From assembly GCA_003133565.1 (NCBI GenBank), contig PKYB01000033.1, positions 1 to 45,470 on the forward strand: a stretch of DNA of 45,470 nt, given 5' to 3'. Source of the stretch: Solirubrobacterales bacterium (GTDB lineage: Bacteria; Actinomycetota; Thermoleophilia; Solirubrobacterales; Solirubrobacteraceae). Made by a program: the position numbers and the translations under genes. Below are positions 26,413 through 34,827 of this stretch, one piece after another. The notes beneath the pieces are model-generated. The model was not told the DNA's origin and searched no databases. It saw only the letters and a list, made by a program, of their open reading frames with translations. Numbering within the stretch: the stretch's first letter is position 1; each line of letters begins with the position of its first letter.

Positions 26413-28017
26413 TCAGCCCGCCGCGATGACGGCCACTTCCTTGCCTGCGGGCCGCTCCGGCGTTGCGTTCAAGGCGCTCGTCCGGGGGAAGAAGATCGCA
26501 GCGAGCAGGACGCCGGCTAGCGCGACGGCGCCGGACACGATCAGCGCGAGGTCCATGCCGCTGACGAACGCAGCGCGCGCGGAATCAAGCAGTGCGCTCG
26601 AGTGGATCTGCGCGGCGGCGGCGGCGGCGCCAAAGATGCTCTGCCGGGCAGCAGTCGCGGCCGCGGCCGGGACGCCGGTCAGCGCGAGGTGGGCTATGTA
26701 GGTGGAGCTGAGCACACTGCCAAGAATCGCCGTGCCAAGCGGTCCTCCGGTCTTGTTGAGCGCTTGCAGGACGGCCGAGCCGACGCCGCTCTGCTGTTCG
26801 GAGAGTTCGGAGAGCGCGGCTGAGGTCGCCGTCGCCGTCGCGAGGCCCATTCCGGCACCCGCGAGCGCCATCCATGCGGCCACGAAAGTACCGCTGGAGG
26901 TGACGCTGGTCGCGGAGCCGGTCAGCAATCCGCTGGCGAGCATCGCGAACCCAAGCGCCACCACGACCTTCGCCCCTACGCGGCGGACGATCTGGGCAGC
27001 GGGCACCGCCCCGACGACGAGCCCGCCGATCAGCGGCAGGAGCCGCAGACCAGAGCCCATCGCGTTGGCGCCGAGCACTCCTTGGAAGTACTGCGGCAGC
27101 GTGAAGAGGACGCCGATCAAGGCGAGCATCGCGACCGCCGCAAGGATCACCCCCCAGGTGTAGGACTGTGAGCCAAAGAGCGCCACGTCGACGAGCGGCT
27201 GACCGCCGGGCTGGCGGCTCAGGCGCCGCTCCCAGACGAAGAAAGCGGCCAGTATTCCGAGGCCGGCGGCCATCGAAACGAGCGCGACGCTGTCACTCCA
27301 GCCGTGCTGCCCGGCCTCGATCAGGCCGTAGATCAGGGCGACAAGTCCCGCAATCGAGGCGGCTATGCCGACGACGTCAAGTCCGGGCCGCCGCGCGGCA
27401 CGCGACTCGGGCAGGAGAGCGAGACCGGCGATCAACCCGATCAGCGCGACCGGTACGTTGATCAGAAACACCCAGCCCCACCAGTAGTGCGTCAACAGCC
27501 AGCCGCCAAGGATCGGGCCGATCGGCAGGGCGACGAAGTTCGCCGCCGCCCAGATGCCCACCGCGCGCGGGCGCTCCTCCTTGGTGAAGAGCACCGTGAG
27601 CGCCGAGAGCGACATCACGATGATCCCCGCGCCCGCGACCCCGAGCAGCACGCGGGCCGCAATGAACGCGTCGCTCGACGGGGCGGCGGCACAGGCTGCC
27701 GAGCCCAGCGCGAACAGTGCGAGCGAGCAGAGCAGCACCTTCTTGCGGCCGTAGCGGTCACCGAGCAGACCGGCCGGCAGCATCGCCGCCGCGAGCACCA
27801 GCAGATAGCTCGAGGAAAACCACTGCAGGTTCGACTCCGACGCGTGCAGAGCCCGCGCGAGCGTCGGCAGCGCCACACTGAGGATCGTGCCGTCCAGACC
27901 GACCGCCAAGACAGCCAGCGTCAGCGCGCCAAGCGCCCACCAGCGGCGGGCACCCACGGCGCGAGGATCGATCGCACCGATCACCACGCTGGTCTCGGTG
28001 CGCGCTTGCCGGCCCAT
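26413..28017 (-). CDS. DHA2-family (EmrB/QacA) drug/proton antiporter
   Basis: A second 14-helix major facilitator, 534 residues, related in layout to the one at 20608-22179 but clearly diverged. Helix 1 has VGLDGTILSVALPTLARAL, motif A is GLLGDRYGRKKVL, and the antiporter-type segment is NFVALPIGPILGGWL. It lies 23 bases after the alcohol dehydrogenase on the same strand and may be co-transcribed with it. No Shine-Dalgarno is obvious before the ATG at 28015-28017, so the start is approximate. Transported compound unknown. Between it and dnaE lie about 250 bases with no credible gene. Confidence 0.92.
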   Translation of the reverse strand: MGRQARTETSVVIGAIDPRAVGARRWWALGALTLAVLAVGLDGTILSVALPTLARALHASESNLQWFSSSYLLVLAAAMLPAGLLGDRYGRKKVLLCSLALFALGSAACAAAPSSDAFIAARVLLGVAGAGIIVMSLSALTVLFTKEERPRAVGIWAAANFVALPIGPILGGWLLTHYWWGWVFLINVPVALIGLIAGLALLPESRAARRPGLDVVGIAASIAGLVALIYGLIEAGQHGWSDSVALVSMAAGLGILAAFFVWERRLSRQPGGQPLVDVALFGSQSYTWGVILAAVAMLALIGVLFTLPQYFQGVLGANAMGSGLRLLPLIGGLVVGAVPAAQIVRRVGAKVVVALGFAMLASGLLTGSATSVTSSGTFVAAWMALAGAGMGLATATATSAALSELSEQQSGVGSAVLQALNKTGGPLGTAILGSVLSSTYIAHLALTGVPAAAATAARQSIFGAAAAAAQIHSSALLDSARAAFVSGMDLALIVSGAVALAGVLLAAIFFPRTSALNATPERPAGKEVAVIAAG

Positions 28018-28040
28018 GCGACCGCGAGCCCGAGCATGCG

Positions 28041-29132
28041 TCAGTGAACGGCGAGCGCTCCGGCGCTTTGGGTTTCGGAGCTGTGGCGTTCGCTGCCTTC
28101 TAGGACGACTTTCAGCGCGCCCGTGTTCGCTGCGTCGGCGAAGGTGTCGTAGGCGCCCATAGTGTCGTCCAGCGGATAGCGGTGGGTGGCAAAGCGCGAC
28201 GGATCGAGCCGACCACTGACGATCAGCCGCATCAGCTGCGGAATGCTGAACGTGTCAACGAGTCCGGTCGTGATCGTGACGTCGCGCGTCCACAGCTTCT
28301 CGAGATGCAGCGTCGCGGAGTGGCCGTGCACGCCGATGTTGGCGACGCGGCCGCCAGGGCGGATCAGGTCCGCTGCCAGCTCGAAGGTTTGCGGAACGCC
28401 GACCGCCTCGAGCGCGACATCGACGCCGAGACCGTCGGTCATTTCCATGATCAGCGCGACCGGGTCCTCGCGGCCGTTGTTGATCGTGATGTCCGCACCG
28501 AATACGAGTGCGCTCTCGAGGCGAGAGTCGGCGAGATCGATCGAGACGATCCGTCCCGGCGTGTAGAGCTGCGCGGTGAGGACGGCCGAAAGGCCGACCG
28601 GGCCGGCGCCGATGATCGCGACGACATCACCGGGGGTGATCGTGCCGTTGAGGACGCCGACCTCGAAGGCGGTCGGCAGGATGTCGGCGAGGAAAAGCAC
28701 CTGCTCGTCGCCGAGGTTCTCGGGGAACTTGTAGGTCGAGTTGTCGGCGAACGGCACGCGCGCGAGCTCGGCTTGCAGGCCGTTGATCGTGTGACCGAAG
28801 ATCCAGCCGCCGCCACCGAGGCACTGGCCGTAGCGGGCCTCCTTGCAGTAGCGGCAGCGTCCGCAGGCGCTCACGCACGACAGCAGCACCCGGTCGCCGG
28901 GCGCGATCGTGCTGACCGCCGCGCCGACCTCCATCACGGTGCCCACTGCCTCGTGACCGAGGATCGTCCCGGGGAGGGTCTCCGGCACGTCGCCTTTGAG
29001 GATGTGCAGGTCGCTGCCGCAGATCGTCGAGGTGTCGATGCGAACGATAGCGTCGGTCGGATCGATGATCGTCGGGTCATCGACCGTGTCCCAACCGCGT
29101 TCGCCTGGGCCGTGGTAGACGAGGGCCTTCAT
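28041..29132 (-). CDS. zinc-dependent alcohol dehydrogenase
   Basis: A medium-chain dehydrogenase of 363 residues that oxidises an alcohol, or reduces an aldehyde, with NAD(P). Catalytic zinc ligands appear as Cys38 (TICGSDLH) and the GHEAVG segment. Structural zinc is held by four cysteines in SCVSACGRCRYCKEARYGQC. The Rossmann fold shows IIGAGPVGLSAVL followed by an acidic VSIDLADSR, favouring NAD over NADP. The start overlaps the stop of the upstream small membrane protein by four bases. The MFS gene follows. The group resembles zinc dehydrogenases acting on short alcohols or formaldehyde adducts, but the substrate is not fixed by sequence. Confidence 0.94.
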   Translation of the reverse strand: MKALVYHGPGERGWDTVDDPTIIDPTDAIVRIDTSTICGSDLHILKGDVPETLPGTILGHEAVGTVMEVGAAVSTIAPGDRVLLSCVSACGRCRYCKEARYGQCLGGGGWIFGHTINGLQAELARVPFADNSTYKFPENLGDEQVLFLADILPTAFEVGVLNGTITPGDVVAIIGAGPVGLSAVLTAQLYTPGRIVSIDLADSRLESALVFGADITINNGREDPVALIMEMTDGLGVDVALEAVGVPQTFELAADLIRPGGRVANIGVHGHSATLHLEKLWTRDVTITTGLVDTFSIPQLMRLIVSGRLDPSRFATHRYPLDDTMGAYDTFADAANTGALKVVLEGSERHSSETQSAGALAVH

Positions 29133-29320
29133 TTCAGGCCTCCCGCGTGGGGCGAGCGATTTCGGGTCAGGCGAGTGATCCCGGTAACGACGCCGGACAC
29201 GATCGCCACCCCGCCGACGACCAGAACGAGCCGCGACGCCGAAGGGAAGGCGAGGGCAAACATGACCAGGGCGACGCCTACCGCGACGATGACTAACGGC
29301 CTATAGCGTGAATCTCTCAT
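29129..29320 (-). CDS. small two-helix membrane protein
   Basis: 63 residues, not recognised. Two hydrophobic helices (about 8-26 and 30-48) are flanked by basic ends (MRDSRYRP and TRLTRNRSPHAGG), so both ends are probably cytoplasmic. Two features argue that it is real: AGGAG lies six bases before the ATG, and the stop overlaps the dehydrogenase ATG as ATGA. It is therefore translationally coupled to the dehydrogenase. Function unknown; it could anchor or modulate its partner, but that is speculation. Confidence 0.7.
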   Translation of the reverse strand: MRDSRYRPLVIVAVGVALVMFALAFPSASRLVLVVGGVAIVSGVVTGITRLTRNRSPHAGGLK

Positions 29321-29424
29321 TTTGGGCTCCTATCGCTGGTCCGGCGGCAGGTTCGTCTGGTTGGTCGTGACTGGCGGTCGCGTCGCGCGACGACGTGCGG
29401 TCCTCGAGCGACGCGACCTTGCGG

Positions 29425-29973
29425 TCAGTTAGCCGGGTGTTCGTCGTCGGCCCCGCCTGCGAGCCAGCTCATCGGCCGGTAGGGCGACATGTTTCTGATG
29501 AGGAACATCGCAGCGATCGTGACGCCGAAGTACGTGAACAGCTCGATCACGGTCGCGTCGTTGCCGATCATGTCGTTGGCGAGGCCCATCACGCCGAAGG
29601 CGAGCAGCGAGACGCTGAGGCCGGCGAGCAGGATCGGCTTGCGCCGTGATGGCAGGAACTCACCGCGAATCAGGCTGAAAGCCAGCAGCACGACTATCGA
29701 CGCCTCGAGCAGTCCGAGCAGCAGCCAGGCGGCGTTGTCGCCAGGCACGCTCGCGAAGAACGAGCCGGCGAACAGCTTCTGTAGCGGGGCTGGCATCGTC
29801 CCGTTGTTGACGAACAGTTTCTCGTGCGCGGCGTAATAGAAGAGGAATCCGACCGACAGATAAATGCCGGTAAGCGAAGTAGCGTAGGTCGCGAATTTCG
29901 TGATGTCAGCGATCCTCGAACGCGCACTTGCCTGCGAGCGAATCTTTGTTGTTCCGGCGACGTGCGTGGCCAT
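29425..29973 (-). CDS. four-helix membrane protein of unknown function
   Basis: 182 residues with four hydrophobic segments at about 32-50, 72-93, 104-124 and 134-152. LSVGFLFYYAAHEKLF followed by a short amphipathic loop is reminiscent of DoxX-like small membrane proteins, but the resemblance is weak. Two ATGs stand in tandem; the second (29971-29973) is four bases from GGAGG and is preferred. It overlaps by one base (TGATG) the stop of a small upstream gene, indicating coupled translation. A gap of about 100 bases separates it from the 63-residue protein, so the whole group may be one transcript. Confidence 0.75.
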   Translation of the reverse strand: MATHVAGTTKIRSQASARSRIADITKFATYATSLTGIYLSVGFLFYYAAHEKLFVNNGTMPAPLQKLFAGSFFASVPGDNAAWLLLGLLEASIVVLLAFSLIRGEFLPSRRKPILLAGLSVSLLAFGVMGLANDMIGNDATVIELFTYFGVTIAAMFLIRNMSPYRPMSWLAGGADDEHPAN

Positions 29974-30230
29974 CATTCCTCCGTGATTTGGGTTGGGCGC
30001 TGAGCACCCGAGTAGGTGCTGCCGGCGATCGCGGCCGATGAGCCGCGATCGCCGCCAAGCAAGCCCGGCAGGTTGCGAAACCTCAAAGGAGCTCGAAGGA
30101 ACGTCCCGATCCCCCTCTGGCCGAGCGACAGCGACGAGGTCGTGGTCGCGGCGGGCTCGTCGCCCTGTTGCGCGCGACACATATCCCGGGCAATGGCCAG
30201 CGTCCGGCTAGGGGAGTGTTTGCTTGCCAT
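29973..30230 (-). CDS. small protein of unknown function, coupled to the membrane protein
   Basis: 85 residues with no recognised domain and no membrane helix. It is basic and Ser/Thr-rich (MASKHSPSRTLAIARDMCRAQQ, then a TTTSSLSL stretch and RAPLRFRNLPGLLGG). The evidence that it is a gene is contextual. AAGGAG lies eight bases before the ATG at 30228-30230, and its stop shares a base with the ATG of the downstream membrane protein (TGATG). It is also the first possible gene of the group diverging from the winged-helix regulator. It may be a leader or regulatory peptide, or a false positive in GC-rich sequence. Confidence 0.45.
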   Translation of the reverse strand: MASKHSPSRTLAIARDMCRAQQGDEPAATTTSSLSLGQRGIGTFLRAPLRFRNLPGLLGGDRGSSAAIAGSTYSGAQRPTQITEE

Positions 30231-30370
30231 ATCCGAAGCTCCTTGGTCGAGGCGCTGTGACCACGAACTAGACGGCTGGCTCCGGGATTCATCCGCCAAC
30301 TCAACCCCGCCTTGGCGCGGTCGTCTGGAGGATTCATCGTCAGGACCTTGAAGCCCGTCCCTAGTGGCGG

Positions 30371-30387
30371 GTCTTATGATACAGGAC
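30371..30387 (+). promoter_or_regulatory. imperfect dyad with a TATGAT -10-like hexamer, candidate operator
   Basis: In the divergent gap between 30230 and 30418 lies a 17-base imperfect palindrome with outer arms GTC and GAC and matching inner positions. It contains TATGAT at 30375-30380, a good -10 match reading toward the winged-helix gene. No -35 at 16-18 bases is convincing: TTGAAG at 30348 is 21 bases away. It is a reasonable autoregulatory site for the adjacent regulator, on position alone. Confidence 0.3.
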
Positions 30388-30417
30388 ACACAAATCTAGA
30401 AAAGTTATGGTGGTGTA

Positions 30418-30705
30418 ATGCCGAAAAGCGATGCGCCTGCATGGTCATTCCTAACCAACCACGCCCGCGTGCTGCTCTGCATCGCCCAGGATCCCGGCAT
30501 CCGTCTGCGCGACGTCGGCTCCGCGCTCGGGATCACCGAACGCGCCGCGCACCGGATCGTCGTGGAACTAGCCAACGACGGCTACATCACGAGGAAACGC
30601 GTCGGCCGACGCAACAGCTACACGATCCACACCCACCTGCCCCTCCCCGACACACCCGACCGCGAGCAGAAGGTTGGCGACCTCGTAGCGCTCCTCGCCA
30701 GCTGA
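30418..30705 (+). CDS. winged-helix DNA-binding regulator (MarR-like)
   Basis: 95 residues, essentially one winged helix-turn-helix domain. After an N-terminal SFLTNHARVLLCIAQDPGI come the recognition motif LRDVGSALGITERAAHRIVVELANDGYI and the wing TRKRVGRRNSYTIH. No ligand domain is present, so it may respond to a partner protein or act through a short C-terminal dimer helix (VGDLVALL). It diverges from the small-protein, membrane-protein, dehydrogenase and transporter genes on the minus strand. It is therefore the likeliest local regulator of that set, which is inference from position. Confidence 0.85.
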   Translation: MPKSDAPAWSFLTNHARVLLCIAQDPGIRLRDVGSALGITERAAHRIVVELANDGYITRKRVGRRNSYTIHTHLPLPDTPDREQKVGDLVALLAS

Positions 30706-30798
30706 CGCTCGCACGCTCAGCCCCTGCGACCATTGGTCGAGTCGCTGGAGGGTAGTTGGTAGGAGGCGATCGACACTGGGGAAGGGCTGCGTCAGCAA

Positions 30799-31968
30799 AT
30801 GGCAACGAAACAGAGCACCCACAACGCCGAGCGCCCCAGAGCTCCGAACGATCCGCCTGAGGAGAAGGGGAGCGGTGACGGCGCGCAGCGCCACCCAAAC
30901 CAGCGTCCGGAGGGACCAGGCACCCCGGTCAGCCGGCGACGGCTGCTGCTCGCCGGCGCTCTGATCGTTTTTGCGCTCGTCGGGCTCTATTTGCTCGTGC
31001 CGAAGATCGCGGGCCTGCACCAGACGTGGGGCAAGCTGGAGCACGGTGATCCGTTGTGGCTTTGTGGCGCTGCCGGGGTCGAACTCCTGTCGATCGCCGG
31101 CTACGCGGTGCTCTTTCGCACGATCTTTGGCCGTGGCGTGCCGCGCCTCACCTGGGGCGTCTCGATGGAGATCCCACTCGCCGGAATCGCGGCAATCCGG
31201 CTGCTCGCAGCGGGGGGCGCCGGTGCGGTCGCGGTGACGGTGTGGGCGCTTGGCCGCGCGGGTCTTGACGTCCAGGTGATCGCCTGTCGCATGGTGGCCA
31301 GCCTGATCGTCCAGTACGCGGTCTATTTGGGCGCCGTCATCGTCTTTGGGATCGCGCTCGGTAGCGGACTCCTCCCCGGTCACGGACCGGTCGAGCTCAC
31401 GCTGTTGCCGGCGCTCGTGAGCCTCGTCATCGCCGCGTTGGTGTTGAGCGCGGTGCTAGTCCCCGGCGATGTAGATCGGCGCCTGCGCCAGATTTCCTCC
31501 GGGCCGCGCTGGTGGCGGCGACTGATCGAGCGCCTCGCTGCGGCGCCGGCAGCGCTTGGGTCGGGGGCGCGCACCGCGGTTGCTCTCGTGCGCGAGCGAC
31601 GGCTGGGCTTGCTCGGGGCGCCCGCCTATTGGGGTTTTGACATCGCCGCGCTCGACTTCTCATTCCACGCCTTTGGCGGCCACCCTGCGCTGGCCGTTCT
31701 GGTGCTGGGCTACTTCCTCGGCACACTCGGCGGACTGCTGCCGATTCCTGGCGGTATCGGCGGTGTCGAAGGGGCAATGATCGGTGCCTTCGTCGCGTTC
31801 GGAATCGCGGGTGGCGAGGCGATTGTCGCGGTGCTCGCCTATCGCGCGATCTCCTTCTGGCTGCCGACGCTTCCCGGAATCGGTGGTTATTTCGCGCTCC
31901 GCCATACGGTCAAGCGCTGGGACGCTGCGGGCGCCGCGCGAGAGCGAGGAAGCCCCGCGCCTGAGTGA
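30799..31968 (+). CDS. flippase-like membrane protein (LPG synthase transmembrane / YbhN type)
   Basis: 389 residues. The first 45 or so are polar, Pro/Gly/Glu-rich and probably disordered. The rest has about eight hydrophobic helices and matches the integral-membrane domain shared by MprF and YbhN-type proteins (UPF0104): an early VELLSIAGYAVLFR, and the signature GGLLPIPGGIGGVEGAMIGAFVAFGI near residue 312. In MprF that domain flips aminoacylated lipids, but no aminoacyl-transfer domain is present here. It may therefore move another lipid or lipid-linked sugar. It ends two bases from the argG stop on the opposite strand, leaving no room for a separate terminator. Confidence 0.85.
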   Translation: MATKQSTHNAERPRAPNDPPEEKGSGDGAQRHPNQRPEGPGTPVSRRRLLLAGALIVFALVGLYLLVPKIAGLHQTWGKLEHGDPLWLCGAAGVELLSIAGYAVLFRTIFGRGVPRLTWGVSMEIPLAGIAAIRLLAAGGAGAVAVTVWALGRAGLDVQVIACRMVASLIVQYAVYLGAVIVFGIALGSGLLPGHGPVELTLLPALVSLVIAALVLSAVLVPGDVDRRLRQISSGPRWWRRLIERLAAAPAALGSGARTAVALVRERRLGLLGAPAYWGFDIAALDFSFHAFGGHPALAVLVLGYFLGTLGGLLPIPGGIGGVEGAMIGAFVAFGIAGGEAIVAVLAYRAISFWLPTLPGIGGYFALRHTVKRWDAAGAARERGSPAPE

Positions 31969-31970
31969 AG

Positions 31971-33227
31971 CTAGCGGTTGCGCAGCTGCCAGGCCATCCG
32001 CGACTGCAGCGACCACAGTTCGATGAAGCCCGGCGCGGCGGTCTGGGCGAAGAGGCCGCCGGAATGTGCGAAGGACGCCAGCGAGCGGTCATAGAGCGCG
32101 TTCGGCGAGGAGCGTGTCGTCACGCGGGCGGTGCCCTTGTAGAGCTCGAGGCCGATCGTGCCGGTGACCTGGGCGTTGACGGCGTCGATGTAGGCGTCGA
32201 GGTCGGTGCGCAGTGGCTCCCACCACAGACCGGCGTAGACGAGGTAGCCCCACTGGCGGTCAACATCGGGCTTGAACTGGTTCTGGTGAATCGTGCAGAC
32301 CAGCTGCTCGAGCTCGTGGTGGGCCGGGAGGATTATCGCCGCGGCTGGCGCTTCATAGATGTCGCGCACCTTGAGGCCGACAATGCGGTCTTCGATGTGA
32401 TCGATGATGCCGACGCCGTGGCGGGCGCCGAGCTCGCCGACGCGCTCGATCAGCTCGACCAGGCCGAGCCGCGTGCCGTCGAGCGCGACCGGCAGCCCGC
32501 GCTCGAAGGACAGCTCGATCTGCGCCGGCTCGTCTGGCGCTTTGCGTGGCGGCGTCACGAGCTGGAAGACGTCCTCCTGCGGAGCCTCGTCGAGGTCCTC
32601 GATCCAGCGCCCCTCGGAGGAGCGCCCCCAGAGGTTGTCGTCGATCGAGTACGGCGCGGACTCCGAGCCGCCTTTCACCGGGATCCCGTGCTCGCGCGCG
32701 TAGGCGACCTCCTCGTCGCGGCCCATCGCCCAGCTGCGCACCGGGGCGATCACCTTGAGCTCGGGGGCGAGCGTGGCGATCGTTGCCTCGATCCGCACCT
32801 GGTCGTTGCCTTTGCCGGTGCAGCCATGGGCGATCGTGTCGCAGCCGCAGCGCCGAGCGTACTCGACCGCGAGCTTGGCGATCAATGGCCGTCCGAGGGC
32901 CGTGAACAGCGGGTAGCCGCCGCCGTAGAGCGCGTTGGCTTTGATCGCGGGTACGAGGTACTCGGCGGCGAACTCTTCGCGCGCGTCGACGATATGGCAC
33001 TCGACCGCGCCGATCTGGCGTGCCTTGCCCTCGATCACGGCGTAGTCCTCGCCGGGCTGTCCGAGGTTTACGGTCAGCGTGACGACGTCGGCCTCGTAGC
33101 GTTCCTGGATCCAGCGCAGCATCACGCTGGTATCTAGTCCGCCCGAGTAGAGAAGTAGCACGCGGCCGACCTGTTCGGGGTCGGCCTCGTAGCTCGCGGT
33201 GCGCGGTGGAAAGCTCGAGTCGCTCAT
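31971..33227 (-). CDS. argG: argininosuccinate synthase
   Basis: ArgG joins citrulline and aspartate using ATP, the penultimate step of arginine synthesis. 418 residues from the ATG at 33225-33227. LLYSGGLDTSVMLRWI is the P-loop-like ATP site, and GCTGKGNDQVR and GGSESAPYSIDDNLWGRSSEG mark substrate binding. The frame is open upstream to 33338, but the conserved N-terminus and the ATGA overlap with the preceding acetyltransferase gene favour the downstream ATG. It is the last gene of the pheS-to-argG run. argH, which follows argG in mycobacteria, is not here. Confidence 0.96.
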   Translation of the reverse strand: MSDSSFPPRTASYEADPEQVGRVLLLYSGGLDTSVMLRWIQERYEADVVTLTVNLGQPGEDYAVIEGKARQIGAVECHIVDAREEFAAEYLVPAIKANALYGGGYPLFTALGRPLIAKLAVEYARRCGCDTIAHGCTGKGNDQVRIEATIATLAPELKVIAPVRSWAMGRDEEVAYAREHGIPVKGGSESAPYSIDDNLWGRSSEGRWIEDLDEAPQEDVFQLVTPPRKAPDEPAQIELSFERGLPVALDGTRLGLVELIERVGELGARHGVGIIDHIEDRIVGLKVRDIYEAPAAAIILPAHHELEQLVCTIHQNQFKPDVDRQWGYLVYAGLWWEPLRTDLDAYIDAVNAQVTGTIGLELYKGTARVTTRSSPNALYDRSLASFAHSGGLFAQTAAPGFIELWSLQSRMAWQLRNR

Positions 33228-33667
33228 CGGATCGGCAAGCCTAATTGCGCCGCGCGCTGCATCGCAACCGCCGGCAGCTGTAGCTCGAGGAAGCCGAACT
33301 TCGCGTACAGACCTTGCGCGTCGTCGGTACCCAGCCACCAGCGGAGATCGCGATACGGTCCGTTGTCGACGATCTCGCGGACCAGCTCGACGCCGAGCCC
33401 GCGGCCGCGGTGCTCGCTCAGCACGAAGACATCGAGGAGTATTGCGAAGGCGGCCCTGTCGGTTACGGCGCGCGCGAAGCCGATCAGCGCGCCGGCGTGG
33501 TAGACGCCGACCACGCGCTGCGAGCCCTCGATCGAGGCGACGACCGTCGCGTGCGAGCGCCCCTTGCCCCAGTAGGACTCCTCTGAGATGTAGCGGTGGA
33601 CGACGTCGACGTCGATCCGCCGCGAATCGTCATCGAGCTCGTAGCCACCGGCCAACTCGCGAACCAT
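33224..33667 (-). CDS. GNAT-family N-acetyltransferase inside the arg operon
   Basis: 147 residues, a single GNAT fold that transfers an acetyl group from acetyl-CoA to an amine. The acetyl-CoA loop is visible as VFVLSEHRGRGLGVELVREIV, preceded by LIGFARAVTD and followed by AQGLYAKFGF. The N-terminal RYISEESYWGKGRS is typical of a common uncharacterised bacterial GNAT group. It lies five bases after argD and overlaps argG as ATGA, where mycobacteria have argF and argR. A short GNAT-only N-acetylglutamate synthase exists in Mycobacterium, so an arginine role is conceivable. Sequence alone does not show it. Confidence 0.9.
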   Translation of the reverse strand: MVRELAGGYELDDDSRRIDVDVVHRYISEESYWGKGRSHATVVASIEGSQRVVGVYHAGALIGFARAVTDRAAFAILLDVFVLSEHRGRGLGVELVREIVDNGPYRDLRWWLGTDDAQGLYAKFGFLELQLPAVAMQRAAQLGLPIR

Positions 33668-33672
33668 CGCGC

Positions 33673-34827
33673 TCAGGCTTCCGTCTCGAGGATCGCAGCG
33701 ATCCGCTCGAGCGCGTCGATCGCCTCCGACTCGCCGATCACGAGCGGCGGCAGGAGCCGCAGCGTGCGGGGTCCCGTCGCGTTGACGAGCAGCTGGCGCT
33801 CGAGCAGCAGGCGCCGGCTGACCGCGTTGGCGTCGATGTCGAGGTCAAACGCGATCATCAAGCCGCGGCCCCGCACGGCGACAACATGGCGCAGGGGCGC
33901 GAGACCCTCGCGCAGCAGCTCGCCGAGCTCGCTGACGCGCTCGAGCAGAGCGTCGTCGAGCAGCACGTCGAGCACCGCGTTGGCGGCGGCGCAGACGACC
34001 GGTCCGCCGGCGAACGTCGAGCCGTGATCGCCAGGCGCGAAGGTGTCGGCGTGGCGCTCGCCGGTGATCAGCGCGCCGATCGGGAGGCCGCCGCCGAGCG
34101 CCTTGGCGGTGCACAGCAGATCGGGGGTGACGCCCGAGTGCTCGTAGGCCCAGCGCGTGCCGGTCCGCCCGAGACCGGTTTGGACTTCATCGAAGATCAG
34201 CGTCGCGCCGGTGGCGTCACAGAGCTCGCGCGCGCCGCCGAGCAACTCGTCGCCCAGCGCGTGGATACCGGTCTCCCCTTGGATCGGCTCGAGGATCACG
34301 GCCGCGGTCTGCTCGCTGACGACCGCGCTCAGCGCGTCGAGGGTCGCCTCGACGCTGACGAAGCCGCCGACGAGCGGGGCGAACGGCGCCTGCTTGGATT
34401 CCTGCGGTGTCGCCGAGAGCGAGCCGTAGGTGCGGCCGTGAAAGGCGCCATGGAGCGAGACGATCGTGCCGCCGCGGCGGGCCTTGCGCGCGCATTTGAG
34501 CGCCGCCTCGACCGCCTCGGTGCCGGAGTTGGTGAAGAACACCTTGCCGCCGAGCGAGCATTCGGCCAGGCGCGCTGCGAGCCGCGACATCGGCTCGGTG
34601 TAGTAGAGGTTGCCGACGTGGATCAGCTTCGCGGCCTGCTCGCGGATCGCGGCGACGACCGCCGGGTGGCAGTGGCCGACGCTCGAGACGGAGATGCCGC
34701 TGAGGAAGTCGAGGTACTCGACGTCATCGCTGTCCCAAAGCCGCGCGCCCTCGCCGCGGGCGAACTCGACCGGGAAGCGCGCGTAGTTGGGAGTCAGGTG
34801 CGCATCGGCGCCGCTGAGCACGCTCAC
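33673..34827 (-). CDS. argD: acetylornithine aminotransferase
   Basis: A PLP class-III aminotransferase that converts N-acetylglutamate semialdehyde to N-acetylornithine with glutamate; 384 residues, as expected. Key stretches are the N-terminal GEGARLWDSDDVEYLDFLSGI, FFTNSGTEAVEAALKCAR binding the PLP phosphate, FHGRTYGSLSAT, LIFDEVQTGLGRTG with the PLP aspartate, and the PLP lysine in LLCTAKALGGGLPIG. The start GTG overlaps the argB stop as GTGA. It sits in argCJBD order, with a GNAT gene following after five bases. Confidence 0.96.
   Translation of the reverse strand: MSVLSGADAHLTPNYARFPVEFARGEGARLWDSDDVEYLDFLSGISVSSVGHCHPAVVAAIREQAAKLIHVGNLYYTEPMSRLAARLAECSLGGKVFFTNSGTEAVEAALKCARKARRGGTIVSLHGAFHGRTYGSLSATPQESKQAPFAPLVGGFVSVEATLDALSAVVSEQTAAVILEPIQGETGIHALGDELLGGARELCDATGATLIFDEVQTGLGRTGTRWAYEHSGVTPDLLCTAKALGGGLPIGALITGERHADTFAPGDHGSTFAGGPVVCAAANAVLDVLLDDALLERVSELGELLREGLAPLRHVVAVRGRGLMIAFDLDIDANAVSRRLLLERQLLVNATGPRTLRLLPPLVIGESEAIDALERIAAILETEA

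Noticed and set aside
30348-30380. TTGAAG/TATGAT promoter for the winged-helix gene
   Set aside because: The spacing is 21 bases, too long for a standard sigma-70-type promoter. Only the -10-like hexamer is kept, at low confidence.
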